Shown here piece after piece: positions 50,967 through 60,681 of a stretch of 64,000 nucleotides of DNA. Below the pieces are notes generated by a model that was not told the origin of the DNA, ran no database searches, and was given only the letters and a program-made list of their open reading frames with translations. The stretch lies in contig LN874948.1 in NCBI GenBank assembly GCA_001282665.1, positions 24,984-88,983 of the forward strand. Direction: 5' to 3'. How positions within the stretch are numbered: the stretch's first letter is position 1; the number at the start of each line of letters is the position of its first letter. The DNA comes from Clostridiales bacterium mt11. GTDB taxonomy: Bacteria > Bacillota > Clostridia > Tissierellales > Tepidimicrobiaceae. Position numbers and translations under genes: made by a program.

Positions 50967-53102
50967 TTAGTTCCATTCTGGGAAAGGTATTTCTCCCTTG
51001 CCGCCTCTTATGAAGGAATTTGTCCATTCAGGTCTATTTGGTTCTTTACCTTCCTTTATCATTCCTTGCCACCTCTCATCTGTTAGCCTTTCATTGGATG
51101 TAAACTCATAATAGCTAAATACCCCACCTCTTGTCAAATATAGTTTATCCTTTATAGGCACTACTACATATATTTCAAATGCAGGACCAACTCCTGCTTC
51201 TAGGTAGCCACCCTCACTATATTTATTTGGTGCTATAGTATGAAAATCTGCTATTACCGCCATGTTTTTATCCGTTTCTGAAGTTATTTCAAACCAACGA
51301 AGATTTTCTCCTGCAAATGAACTCGTTAAGAACTCCAATGTACCTCCATAAAAAATTATCTTATCATATTCATCTGCTGTTAATTCTTCATTATTAAGCT
51401 CTTTAACTGAACAGTTGATTAAAAATTGAAGGAGTTCTTCAAATTGATCCATTTTATCATCAATATTTTCTACTGATAAATTCCTCTCCTTTAAGTTTTC
51501 CTTTGAAAACTTAGTTAACCACAACAATTTTTCATATACCTCTATATTTGGTTCTACATATCCAATTATTTCATTATATGCATCTCCACATTCTGCTCCA
51601 CTTTGTTTTCCATAGAGAATAGTATCGTGTTTTAATTCAGACCAACTAGCCAAAGCTGAATTCAAATTTTTATCTACCCAAGCTTCATTAGTCATAAAGG
51701 AAGGATATCCCTTTCCATAAGGTTTTAATAATCCTTTTAAGGTCCAAAGCCAGCCTTGATACATATTGGAACGCCATTTATCATCTTCCAACTTTTCAAA
51801 CTTATCCTTTAACCTTTTAAAAATCTTTGGATACTCTTTCCATTCCTTGTTTTCTTCTTTGTTCATTTGTATTTTTTCTGCTCTATTAGAACCTAAAACT
51901 CCCATTACATCTAATCCCGATGGGATAGGTCTAGCAATAGGCTCTACTAATTCCTGAATTATTTCAGCATCGAGGACATATCTTTGCCCCATAAACCTAA
52001 ATTGTTTTCCCGCTGGAGTAGTTGCAGTGGTATATTTAGGTTTTATCCTTGGCTCAGGAAGTTCTTTAGCTTTTTTATATAATTTATCCAACTTGTTTGT
52101 ATCTTTAAGCTTATTAAAATCTAAATTCTTTCCATATACTTCAGATAATAAATCCCCATACTGATATATACTTAAATCATCGGAACTGCCTACAAAGAAG
52201 TTTGTTGGCTCGTATATCTGTTCCCACTTATCGTAGCTGTTCTTATCTGAATACAAAGTATAAGTTATAAGTAAAGCTTGAATTGTCTGCTCGATATTTC
52301 TCTCTTCTTTTTCAAAGTAAAGAGGAAATGGAGCCTGCCCATACCACATCATAGCTTTAAAATACTTTTCAAAATCCTTAGTTCTAGTATAATGTCCTCT
52401 TGGTACATACTGACTGTAATCTAACTCATAAGGAAACAAAATGGACTTTTCAAACCCTGCATGGGATTTTATCTTTTTAAATTCATCTAACGCTATATTC
52501 TTTGCTTCCTTAGGTACTCCATTTGGAATATCCTTTTCTAAACAAAGATTAGCAACGGAAAAATAGGCAATATTTTTAAGCTGTATTTTCTTTATTTCTT
52601 CATTTTCTATATCATCATAAAGTAGAATTGAATTTTTGAGCATCTTGTCTGTAAGCTCCTCTAATAAAGTCATTAATTTTTGTTCTTCTAATGATCTTAA
52701 AGTATAATCGTAGAATACATGATAGACTTGCAGAACAGAATCCGTAGTTATAAAAGAAGGTATCTCTTTATATTGGTTATCTTCATATATATAGAATAGC
52801 TGTTCTTGTTTAGTTGGATTTACCACAAACTTATTTTTCAATAGAAGCTCTTTCTGCTCTTCTGTGAATTCTCCAAATTGATCTAGATTTTCAATATTGG
52901 ATAGATTAGAATTCAATTTATACGGCTTTACTTTTGCTTCATATTTGATTGGCTCATATGGGACTTCAATATTTTTTCTCTGGATGAGCTTCATTTGATT
53001 GGTTTCTATAGCCCCTAAATCCTTCTTGCTGCATCCAGTCATTAAAATAGTCAAAATTAGTGCAAAGGAAATAATTGAAAACCCAAACCTTTTTCTTTTC
53101 AT
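50967..53102 (-). CDS. DUF3160 lipoprotein
   Basis: A 711-residue exported lipoprotein: signal peptide with lipobox MTGC (about residues 20-23). The long helical body matches DUF3160: YHVFYDYTLRSLEEQKL near residue 130, FRFMGQRYVLDAEIIQ, SGLDVMGVLGSNRA, and a C-terminal GGYLEAGVGPAFEIYVVVP and GGVFSYYEF. The family is found in archaea and bacteria and has no assigned function. It overlaps the upstream FG-GAP gene by 4 bases (ATGA), so both are translated together and probably act together outside the membrane. Confidence 0.85.
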   Translation of the reverse strand: MKRKRFGFSIISFALILTILMTGCSKKDLGAIETNQMKLIQRKNIEVPYEPIKYEAKVKPYKLNSNLSNIENLDQFGEFTEEQKELLLKNKFVVNPTKQEQLFYIYEDNQYKEIPSFITTDSVLQVYHVFYDYTLRSLEEQKLMTLLEELTDKMLKNSILLYDDIENEEIKKIQLKNIAYFSVANLCLEKDIPNGVPKEAKNIALDEFKKIKSHAGFEKSILFPYELDYSQYVPRGHYTRTKDFEKYFKAMMWYGQAPFPLYFEKEERNIEQTIQALLITYTLYSDKNSYDKWEQIYEPTNFFVGSSDDLSIYQYGDLLSEVYGKNLDFNKLKDTNKLDKLYKKAKELPEPRIKPKYTTATTPAGKQFRFMGQRYVLDAEIIQELVEPIARPIPSGLDVMGVLGSNRAEKIQMNKEENKEWKEYPKIFKRLKDKFEKLEDDKWRSNMYQGWLWTLKGLLKPYGKGYPSFMTNEAWVDKNLNSALASWSELKHDTILYGKQSGAECGDAYNEIIGYVEPNIEVYEKLLWLTKFSKENLKERNLSVENIDDKMDQFEELLQFLINCSVKELNNEELTADEYDKIIFYGGTLEFLTSSFAGENLRWFEITSETDKNMAVIADFHTIAPNKYSEGGYLEAGVGPAFEIYVVVPIKDKLYLTRGGVFSYYEFTSNERLTDERWQGMIKEGKEPNRPEWTNSFIRGGKGEIPFPEWN

Positions 53103-53899
53103 CTAATATTCACCCTTTCTATTATCAGATTATTATCCTTTATTTTTAATTCTCCTATATATGTATCTCCTTTCTCCTTAATTTGTACATAAACACAACC
53201 ATCTATTACCTTTAAATCCCTTATATCTATAAAGCTTTTACTTTCTAAAAATCCTTGAAAACCAAAACCTTCCCATTTGTAAGTATTTACTATCTTTTCC
53301 TTGTTTTCTAGTACCTCAATAGATATAATTTCATCCATCTCGTCTTCATCTATATCATAAAAAACGTAATCAGTAAAAGGTTTAGATAACCTTGAACCTT
53401 TCCATTTAGGCACTAGTCTATGTCCCTCATAAGAATAGATAAATGGTCTTTTAGCCATAACATCATGGAATTGTGTCTTTTTGTATACTCCTATGGATAC
53501 TTCAGACTTCCCATCACCATCTATATCCCCCAAGGCTACCTTCCACGGCTTCAGCTTTGAAAAGTCCTCCCTGTATATTTCTTCTATTTTCTGTCCCAAT
53601 TTGAGTATTACTATTTCCTTTCCCCATCTATTCATTCTCCCTTTTGTTAATAGGATTAATTCATCTAATCTATCCCCATCTATATCGCCTATAGAGTACC
53701 CTCTAATCTTCTCCTTTAGTATATATGTATCAAGTCTTTCTTCTCTATTGTTAAGGATAGTTATCTCCTTGTTATCTATTTTTATATGACACTCTTCATC
53801 ATAAAGTTCCATTATAACATCATCTTGCCTCATAACAAATATGATAAGTATAATAGATATCAATATAACCCATATGAAAACTTTTTTTAAATATTTCAT
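53099..53899 (-). CDS. Membrane-anchored FG-GAP/VCBS-repeat protein
   Basis: A 266-residue protein with one N-terminal membrane segment (about 7-23) and an extracytoplasmic domain with three calcium-binding DxDxD-type loops at about 72-80 (DIDGDRLDE), 125-133 (DIDGDGKSE) and 182-190 (DIDEDEMDE). These FG-GAP-like repeats usually build part of a beta-propeller that binds ligands or other proteins. Its 3' end overlaps the DUF3160 gene start. It follows the acylation cassette after a 100-base gap containing a hairpin. The role is unknown. Confidence 0.78.
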   Translation of the reverse strand: MKYLKKVFIWVILISIILIIFVMRQDDVIMELYDEECHIKIDNKEITILNNREERLDTYILKEKIRGYSIGDIDGDRLDELILLTKGRMNRWGKEIVILKLGQKIEEIYREDFSKLKPWKVALGDIDGDGKSEVSIGVYKKTQFHDVMAKRPFIYSYEGHRLVPKWKGSRLSKPFTDYVFYDIDEDEMDEIISIEVLENKEKIVNTYKWEGFGFQGFLESKSFIDIRDLKVIDGCVYVQIKEKGDTYIGELKIKDNNLIIERVNIR

Positions 53900-53986
53900 A
53901 TTCTTACTCCAGTCTATAATAATCCAGTCCTTGCATATATTGTAATATATTCGACTTAAAATTTAGTTACAATTCAATGACAAATA

Positions 53987-54015
53987 GCAAGACAGAAGAA
54001 CTATCTTCTGCCTTG
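53987..54015 (-). terminator. Hairpin at the end of the DHHW gene
   Basis: CAAGGCAGAAGA pairs with TTCTTCTGTCTTG around the stop codon on the minus strand. The U-tract is weak, so it may be partial. Confidence 0.45.
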
Positions 54016-55125
54016 TCGTTCAAAAAATGTATTTACATTGTATAAAATAAGTATATCTTGTATATCTTCATCTTCCACTAAAACTTTTAAATCCTTATCA
54101 TAGTATCTAGGGTCTACCACGTATATTTCACTAAAATGACCTGTTAAAAAAGGAATTAAACTATTGGCATAGGAATCTTTAACTATTAACAGTTTCTTGC
54201 CATTATCTATATTGGTCTTTATCCTTATGAATGGGTGATTTCCCCCTAGAAATACCATATACTTATCCTTTTTATTGAGGCTATCCATATTATAAATGGA
54301 ATTGGAAGTCTTTTCTTCTTCCATATATTCTACCTTTAAAACCTCATCTTTTTTTGGAATATAAAGTTCAATACTGTCGGGTTCTATGTTTCTAAATCCA
54401 CTCTTTGAATACAACGATCCATAAAAACTATCGGTAACCTTCTCTATATTGAAGTAATCCTCACTATGAGGAACTATTCCCATATCTTTCATAAGATTTC
54501 CATATCCTATGTATGCTCCTTTAGTAGTCCAGTGATGATCTGTTTTATAGTAGATATAATCATCCTTATTATCATATAGAGCATCATATAAATCTACAAA
54601 GTTTATATCCTCATCAATAGATTCCTTTATCCTATCCATATAGATAAGCTCATCTGCAACAGGAGCATATGGTGGTAATTTATCCTCTAATACCTTAACC
54701 GAGTTAGGAACTAGCATGAAGAACATATTTACATTTCTCATATTAGAAAAAAATGAATTTATTTCATCAACCTTATCCCTTAAATCCTCTTCTTTAGGCT
54801 TTTTAAACTTTTCCATTAAATATCCATCTTTAGCTAAATAAACTCCATTGTTTTCTTTTTTCCCCAATACCTTTTCGCTTTTAGATTTGACACCTATCCA
54901 AAAATCCCTTAGCGGAAATTGGTCTGATACATATTTTTCATAGCTTGTAGTAAACCTCCCATCTATTACTTGGCTTGCCGAAAGGATAGGGGCTTGCTCT
55001 AACCTTCTATTCTCAGCTTCCGAAAACACTCTATCAGTAGATATCATGTTCAGCATAACCATCGAACCAATATATACTAATAACAATATGCCTAGAATAG
55101 TCCTATAAAAGTCTCGTTTTTTCAA
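54001..55125 (-). CDS. DHHW-family (AlgJ/DltD-like) protein
   Basis: A 374-residue protein with one N-terminal membrane anchor and an extracytoplasmic SGNH-like domain. The hallmark DHHWTTKGAYIGY (near residue 200) gives the DHHW family its name and resembles the AlgJ/AlgX active site of O-acetyltransferases. It lies directly downstream of the MBOAT gene. Together such pairs move acyl groups across the membrane and attach them to surface polymers. The preferred start is the TTG at 55125 (AAAGGGGG upstream); the frame also has a GTG at 55143. Confidence 0.85.
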   Translation of the reverse strand: MKKRDFYRTILGILLLVYIGSMVMLNMISTDRVFSEAENRRLEQAPILSASQVIDGRFTTSYEKYVSDQFPLRDFWIGVKSKSEKVLGKKENNGVYLAKDGYLMEKFKKPKEEDLRDKVDEINSFFSNMRNVNMFFMLVPNSVKVLEDKLPPYAPVADELIYMDRIKESIDEDINFVDLYDALYDNKDDYIYYKTDHHWTTKGAYIGYGNLMKDMGIVPHSEDYFNIEKVTDSFYGSLYSKSGFRNIEPDSIELYIPKKDEVLKVEYMEEEKTSNSIYNMDSLNKKDKYMVFLGGNHPFIRIKTNIDNGKKLLIVKDSYANSLIPFLTGHFSEIYVVDPRYYDKDLKVLVEDEDIQDILILYNVNTFFERQGRR

Positions 55126-55160
55126 AGATATCCCCCTTTCCACTTCAAAATACTTATAAT

Positions 55161-56567
55161 TTAAAATCTAAAATACAAAAATGGATTATAAGTTTCATTT
55201 ACTAAATATGCAGTACATAAGAACATTAAAAACATATATGCAATTGGAATTAAAATGCTTTCTCCTATATTCATCTTTTCCTTTAATCTTATGAATAACC
55301 TTTTAATAATAGGAGTTGAACTTATAATGAGTATTACAAAAAGTAAAACATTAGTATAGAGATAATAGATGGCATCGTCGTCTATTAAGGTCTTTTTTCC
55401 AAAGCCAAACATAGTCTTAACGAAAGTCAGACCTAAAGGCAGATTTTCAAATTCAAATAATACCCAGCCTACTATTACTACTACAATGGTATACAAGCGT
55501 TTGATGAAATTGGGCTTGTTCTCAAACCATTTTAGCAAAAACATCTTTTCAACGATTAAAAAAGCTCCATAGTACAGTCCCCAAAGTATAAAATTCCAAT
55601 TGGCTCCATGCCATAGACCTGTTAAAAACCAAACTATAATTAAATTTCTATACTGCTTTAATTTACCATTTCTATTTCCACCAAGAGGAATATATACATA
55701 TTCTCTAAACCAAGATCCTAAAGAAATATGCCATCTTCTCCAAAACTCAGTTACACTCTTAGATGTGTAAGGATAATCAAAGTTCTTGATAAAGTTAAAT
55801 CCAAACATCTTGCCCAACCCTAAAGCCATATCCGAATATCCACTGAAATCAAAATAAATTTGGAATGTAAATGCCAATATTCCAAGCCATGCTGAAAGGA
55901 TAGAGACCTCCACCATGGGAGTAGCTTTTACGGTATCCCATAGCAATCCAATATTATTTGCCAATAAAACCTTCTTCGATAATCCTATTATAAACAACTC
56001 TGCTCCTTCTCCAAATAAATTTAAGTTCTCTACTCTCTCATCTAACTCCTTTGCTATCTCAGTATATCTTACTATAGGTCCTGCCACAAGTTGTGGAAAC
56101 ATGGTGACATAGGTACCAAAAGATATAATATTTCTTTGAACTTCTACCTTGTCCAAATATACATCAATGGTATAGGATAGAGTTTGAAAAGTGTAGAAGG
56201 ATATCCCCAATGGAAGAGGAAGATTTCGTAAAGCAATATTCAAATTTAAAAGACCATTTATATTGCTTATAATGAAACCAGAATACTTAAAAAATGCAAG
56301 GATACCTAAATTGACAACTAACGAGTTTATCAAAATAGCTCGAGTTATGCTTTTTCGTTCCCTGTACTTATCTATGGCTAACCCATTAGCATAATCAAAT
56401 ACGGTAGAAAACAGCATAATCAATATGTATATAGGCTCTCCCCAAGCATAAAAGATTAAACTTGCCACAAGAAAAACAAGATTTCTTAAAGACTTAGGTA
56501 CTATATAGTATATTAAAATGGTAATTGGTAAAAAAACAAATATAAATAGTAGGCTGCTGAAAACCAA
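55161..56567 (-). CDS. MBOAT-family membrane acyltransferase (AlgI-like)
   Basis: A 468-residue multi-spanning O-acyltransferase. The family core is visible: YFDFSGYSDMALGLGKMFGF, then FWRRWHISLGSWFREYVYIPLGGNR, and LTGLWHGANWNFILWG with the catalytic histidine. MBOAT proteins pass acetyl or other acyl groups to an extracytoplasmic partner. The start is a TTG at 56567 with GGAGGTGG upstream. It is preceded by the DUF4358 and SGNH genes and followed by DHHW, a layout known for exopolysaccharide or wall-polymer acylation. The polymer is unknown. Confidence 0.93.
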   Translation of the reverse strand: MVFSSLLFIFVFLPITILIYYIVPKSLRNLVFLVASLIFYAWGEPIYILIMLFSTVFDYANGLAIDKYRERKSITRAILINSLVVNLGILAFFKYSGFIISNINGLLNLNIALRNLPLPLGISFYTFQTLSYTIDVYLDKVEVQRNIISFGTYVTMFPQLVAGPIVRYTEIAKELDERVENLNLFGEGAELFIIGLSKKVLLANNIGLLWDTVKATPMVEVSILSAWLGILAFTFQIYFDFSGYSDMALGLGKMFGFNFIKNFDYPYTSKSVTEFWRRWHISLGSWFREYVYIPLGGNRNGKLKQYRNLIIVWFLTGLWHGANWNFILWGLYYGAFLIVEKMFLLKWFENKPNFIKRLYTIVVVIVGWVLFEFENLPLGLTFVKTMFGFGKKTLIDDDAIYYLYTNVLLFVILIISSTPIIKRLFIRLKEKMNIGESILIPIAYMFLMFLCTAYLVNETYNPFLYFRF

Positions 56568-56609
56568 GCCTTGTCCACCTCCAAGTAAAATTATTAATTC
56601 CTATATCTC

Positions 56610-57098
56610 TTATTTAAATGACTCATCAAATATTTTTTCTATTGTTTCTGCATCTTCAGAAATAACAAATAGAATATAGTTATCCTTTGTCTTTAATACG
56701 TGTTTCTCAATTAAAAAGTATTCATCTGGAAGATAATCTTTAAAGTTTGTACCTTGGCTGTCTATTCTTTCAGAGATTTTATCTTGAATATCCTCCATTT
56801 TACTGGAATCCTTAACTTTCATTATTGCTATTTCATTAGCTTGTATATTTGTTGAAGGAGTATATAGTACAAATTCTTCTAAATCCTTGATATCTATTTT
56901 ATATATTTTTTCTAATTTTTCTTCATCTCCTACATTCATATTAGATATATCAACGGATTCCTTTATCTTTTCATCCATATATTTAACCGATACATCTTTA
57001 TATGTAGACTTATTTGAGGAACAGCTTGTCAAAACAAATATAATTAAACTACATAAAACCATTGAATAAAATACCCCTTTATACTTTTTCTTTACCAT
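56610..57098 (-). CDS. DUF4358 lipoprotein
   Basis: A 162-residue exported lipoprotein: signal peptide with LTSC lipobox (Cys about 26) and a compact domain matching DUF4358, with EIAIMKVKDSSKMEDIQDKI and YLPDEYFLIEKHVLKTKDNYILFVISEDAE as the conserved part. DUF4358 proteins are regularly found beside MBOAT/DHHW genes in Clostridia, but their role is unknown. Here the gene lies between the SGNH and MBOAT genes in one transcript. The ATG follows AGGAGTAG. Confidence 0.85.
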   Translation of the reverse strand: MVKKKYKGVFYSMVLCSLIIFVLTSCSSNKSTYKDVSVKYMDEKIKESVDISNMNVGDEEKLEKIYKIDIKDLEEFVLYTPSTNIQANEIAIMKVKDSSKMEDIQDKISERIDSQGTNFKDYLPDEYFLIEKHVLKTKDNYILFVISEDAETIEKIFDESFK

Positions 57099-57129
57099 TT
57101 TATCTACTCCTTCTGTTTTTAATTTAATT

Positions 57130-58017
57130 TTACTTGGTGTTTTCTGTTAAATAATTTAACCATAGTTTATAAAATTTATATTTTACATGTATCCCATCGG
57201 GTTCCAACAAATCCATATTATCCTCTAATATTGAACCAATATTTAAGTATTCTATGCCTTCATCTTCTGCCATATCCATTAAAGCTTGATTAAAATCATC
57301 TACATTTTCATTGGTCAATAGAGGTTTTTTGTTCTTAACCTTTGGGGCAACATAGAGTATGGATTGAATATATAGGTTTGAATCGGGCAATTCATCTTTA
57401 ATAGCTCGTACAAGTTCTCTATAATTTTCTACAAACTTTTGGCTGCCTTCACCTGTGAGTATATCGTTCATACCAAACATCATATATATATCTTTAGGTT
57501 TTGATTTAACTATATCATCCATTTGATTTATTGCTTCTTTAGCAGTCAAACCTAATTTAGCTACTACATGGGATTCATCTAAGAACTCATAAAAGGAAAT
57601 ACTATCCGTAATAGAATCACCAAGAAATAAGTCATCTTTAAATACTTCCCTATAATCATTTGATTTACTAGGATTATCTTCCTTCTTAGGTTGTGGTATG
57701 TTTTCTTCTAATTTGTCCACTTTTTTTTCATCTCTAATAACTCCTTTATCTAAAGGCACATCAACTGTATCATCTTTATTCTCTATATCATCCACTTCCT
57801 CTTTCTTAGTATCTTCTACTGGAACATCTTCTTCTTTATCTATATATTCATATATCTCTATCTCTTTATTTAACTCCGTATTTTTATCATTATGATTTTT
57901 AGCAAATATTTTCTTTGATATATTTGCAGTAAGTAAAAATATAATACCAAGAAATGATAAAGATATAATAAATCTTTTCAAATTAATTCTTATCCTAGTT
58001 TTTCTCCTTCTTTTCAT
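57130..58017 (-). CDS. SGNH/GDSL-family hydrolase, membrane anchored
   Basis: A 295-residue protein: a basic N-terminus, one membrane anchor (about 13-30), a Glu/Asp/Lys-rich linker (about 42-122), then an SGNH esterase/acyltransferase domain. The catalytic serine block is LFLGDSITDS, block III is MFGMNDI, and the His/Asp block is DGIHVKYKFY near the C-terminus. It is the first gene of the acylation cassette (SGNH, DUF4358, MBOAT, DHHW) and may transfer or remove acyl groups on the outer face. The ATG follows GGAGG. Confidence 0.88.
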   Translation of the reverse strand: MKRRRKTRIRINLKRFIISLSFLGIIFLLTANISKKIFAKNHNDKNTELNKEIEIYEYIDKEEDVPVEDTKKEEVDDIENKDDTVDVPLDKGVIRDEKKVDKLEENIPQPKKEDNPSKSNDYREVFKDDLFLGDSITDSISFYEFLDESHVVAKLGLTAKEAINQMDDIVKSKPKDIYMMFGMNDILTGEGSQKFVENYRELVRAIKDELPDSNLYIQSILYVAPKVKNKKPLLTNENVDDFNQALMDMAEDEGIEYLNIGSILEDNMDLLEPDGIHVKYKFYKLWLNYLTENTK

Positions 58018-58257
58018 ACTTTGCCTCCATTATAGTACAACTCCTAATATTAAATCTATGCTTCTAAAATCAATTTTATTATCTATTAAAGCAATTAATT
58101 TTTGTTAATCTCTTAAATATATTATAATATATATTCTATTAAAAAAGGTTAAATAAAAATTACAAATCAGCTAAATTTCATGTTTTTTCAAGGTATTTCT
58201 TGGTAACAAAAGCTTATATTGCTAATTTGGTTAAATATGAAATATAAACACAAAAAA

Positions 58258-58291
58258 GTAAAAAAGATTAGGACATGACTCCTAATCTTTT
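58258..58291 (-). terminator. Terminator after the germination operon
   Basis: AAAAAGATTAGGA pairs with TCCTAATCTTTTT with T-rich flanks, just after the gerB stop. The remaining stretch to 58018 has no gene and must hold the promoter of the acylation cassette. Confidence 0.85.
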
Positions 58292-58295
58292 TGAA

Positions 58296-59417
58296 TTAAT
58301 GCTGACCATTTTTTATAGTTTTTCTTCTAAAAAGATATACTACGAGTGCAATTGAAGGAATGATAAATATAGCCATAGCTGATAATATCAAAATTACCTC
58401 CTGAAGAATATCACCAATTGCTAATAATGAACGCTTATCTTTTATCAATACAGTTGCAGTCAATATAATTATAGAAATAGGGATTATATAGGATTCATTT
58501 TTTTGTCTATTCATAGTTTGGCTAAATGCCACTGATGTAAAATATAGATATCCAGAAATTTTACCTATATTCCCCATCATCCATGCAATCACCGATAATG
58601 AATCAATCCTTTGAATAAAATCAAATAAATTAATCAATCTACTGAAAGTAAAAAAAGGATAGTTTGTATGCTTTGAATATTCTATGCCTAATGAAGCCTG
58701 AGTAGCTACGACTAGCGGAATGATTATAAGTATTGAATATATTATAGATTTTACATATATCCGATTTAAATCCTCTTTTTTCTCTAAGTTAGGGGTTATT
58801 AGTGCCAGGAGAATTATATCTGAAAATTTTATACTCCTATCTAAGGCACCCATATTTAATTGTTTAAATGTGGAATCCTTTAAAATTGGCAATAGTACAG
58901 TGAAATCATAATTATTATAACCCAATATTACAAATAAAAATATAACCCCTAAAATAAATGGAACGAATACTTCTGCACCTTTAGTTATAGCTTCTAGCCC
59001 CTTAAAAGCAATATAAGTACAAGTAAGCAATATAATTAAAGCTGTAATAGAAGTAGGGGTTTCTGGAAACATAGTGCTATTCAATTTTTCCACTAAAGTC
59101 GCAACAAGGATAATAGTAAATGATAATAAAAACATAGAGTAATATATATCTACTATTTTTCCTATGACTTTACCAAATATCTTTTCCATATATTCTATTA
59201 TAGTTAAATCATTAAACTTGTTGCTTAAATATAATAGAGGTAATGCCAATATCAACGTATAGGGTATAGACATTAAAAGTATTATCCAAATATCTTGGTT
59301 TTCTGGTGGAGTATTTACTACTGGCAAATAGGTAAAAGCTATTATTACTCTATAGATTACTATTAATAAAATTACTTGATAAGACGATGCTATGGTTTTT
59401 TTTCTCATATCCTTCAT
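58296..59417 (-). CDS. Spore germination receptor subunit B (GerAB/APC permease)
   Basis: A 373-residue permease-like protein with about ten membrane segments, related to amino-acid permeases. It begins KKTIASSYQVILLIVIYRVI, with the family-typical FNDLTIIEYMEKIFGKVIGKI and TPNLEKKEDLNRIYVKS. In Bacillus this subunit helps bind the germinant in the inner spore membrane. It is the third gene of the gerA-gerC-gerB operon and lies 6 bases after gerC. The germinant is not predictable from sequence. Confidence 0.93.
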   Translation of the reverse strand: MKDMRKKTIASSYQVILLIVIYRVIIAFTYLPVVNTPPENQDIWIILLMSIPYTLILALPLLYLSNKFNDLTIIEYMEKIFGKVIGKIVDIYYSMFLLSFTIILVATLVEKLNSTMFPETPTSITALIILLTCTYIAFKGLEAITKGAEVFVPFILGVIFLFVILGYNNYDFTVLLPILKDSTFKQLNMGALDRSIKFSDIILLALITPNLEKKEDLNRIYVKSIIYSILIIIPLVVATQASLGIEYSKHTNYPFFTFSRLINLFDFIQRIDSLSVIAWMMGNIGKISGYLYFTSVAFSQTMNRQKNESYIIPISIIILTATVLIKDKRSLLAIGDILQEVILILSAMAIFIIPSIALVVYLFRRKTIKNGQH

Positions 59418-59423
59418 ATCATA

Positions 59424-60677
59424 TTATCTCCCTTTAACTCTGCTAATAGGTGTATTGGTCAGTCCAGTTCTTATAACATTGGTTTTAGCTTCTACTTGAA
59501 AGTCTGCTCCTACAAAAATATCATCCCAATTATCCTTTATTTTTTTCCATTCTTCCGGATATTTTCTATGAAAGGCAGAACCAAAGCCAAATATATCAGA
59601 TTTTAATTCCTTTTGTGCCTTTGTTAGAGTATTACTTAATGCCCTTTCTACTTCTTTTGAGCAAGCTTCTTCCACTTTCTTTATATTCTCTTCTTTTGAA
59701 ATATCAATATCTCCTGGCAATTCTTCTATAGAACCTCTTATTTTTATTTTAACTTTTAATACAACATTACCATCTACTATTTCTACATCTTTTTTAGATT
59801 TCAGTTTAATAACGTCTATTGTACTCATATGAAACTTATTGGTGTCCATAAAATCAATATTGCTATTTATCTTTCTCGATAGATCAGAGCTTCCTTTTGG
59901 TGTAGGAAAAGTTAAAATACAGGTTTTAATCTTTCCCATGATAAAGTTAAATGATTTCGTTTCCTCACCATTTAAATATCCAACCAATCTTTCCCTATTA
60001 AATGCAGCAGCTCCTATAACCGTGAGTTCATATTTCTCTTCATTTTCTGATAGCTTACCCATTTGACTTATTTGACGTTTCTTCTGTTTTTGTACTACTC
60101 CTAGAATTGGCTGACGCCCCGTATCATAAAAATGTTTAAGGGATTCAGCTAAATTTACATTAATACTCTTAGGATTATATTTAAAATTTTCAATTAGCTT
60201 TAATATATAATTACCGGGTATCTCCTCGAGACCAGCCGTAATCCCCATTACCTCATAAGCTTTACTCCCTTTGGCAACTAATAAATATGCCGTTTCCCTC
60301 TGCTCATGGTCTCTAACTAAAAAATCCAAATCAGTAATTAATACCTTCTTTATAAATTCCTCACCTAAAATAATAACCTTATTATGAGCTATGTAAACTT
60401 TTCTATCAAACTTTAATGTAACATCCCTAAAAGCATCTAAAATATTGTCTCCTATTCCCTGAACATAGGTTACAGAATTACTTTTTTTCATACTGGCTCT
60501 TTCTCTCGCAGGTATAGGCTCTATTATTTCCGCAGTTATTAAAACCTTATCCCCCTCAAAATCTAACCCCATGACTAAGGTAATGCCTAAAGTGTTTAGC
60601 TCCATAGCATTCCAACATCCCGTTAAAAAAAAGGTTAAAATTATAAATATATTTAAAAATAATATTTTCTTTCGCAT
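59424..60677 (-). CDS. Spore germination receptor subunit C (Ger(x)C lipoprotein)
   Basis: A 417-residue lipoprotein with signal peptide and lipobox LTGC (Cys about 21), then the Ger(x)C start WNAMELNTLGITLVMGLDFEG and the family blocks YIAHNKVIILGEEF and VKIKIRGSIEELPGD. The lipid-anchored C subunit sits on the outer face of the inner spore membrane. It is placed between gerA and gerB, an order different from the A-B-C of the Bacillus gerA operon. It lies 4 bases after gerA. Confidence 0.94.
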   Translation of the reverse strand: MRKKILFLNIFIILTFFLTGCWNAMELNTLGITLVMGLDFEGDKVLITAEIIEPIPARERASMKKSNSVTYVQGIGDNILDAFRDVTLKFDRKVYIAHNKVIILGEEFIKKVLITDLDFLVRDHEQRETAYLLVAKGSKAYEVMGITAGLEEIPGNYILKLIENFKYNPKSINVNLAESLKHFYDTGRQPILGVVQKQKKRQISQMGKLSENEEKYELTVIGAAAFNRERLVGYLNGEETKSFNFIMGKIKTCILTFPTPKGSSDLSRKINSNIDFMDTNKFHMSTIDVIKLKSKKDVEIVDGNVVLKVKIKIRGSIEELPGDIDISKEENIKKVEEACSKEVERALSNTLTKAQKELKSDIFGFGSAFHRKYPEEWKKIKDNWDDIFVGADFQVEAKTNVIRTGLTNTPISRVKGR

Positions 60678-60681
60678 ATAG

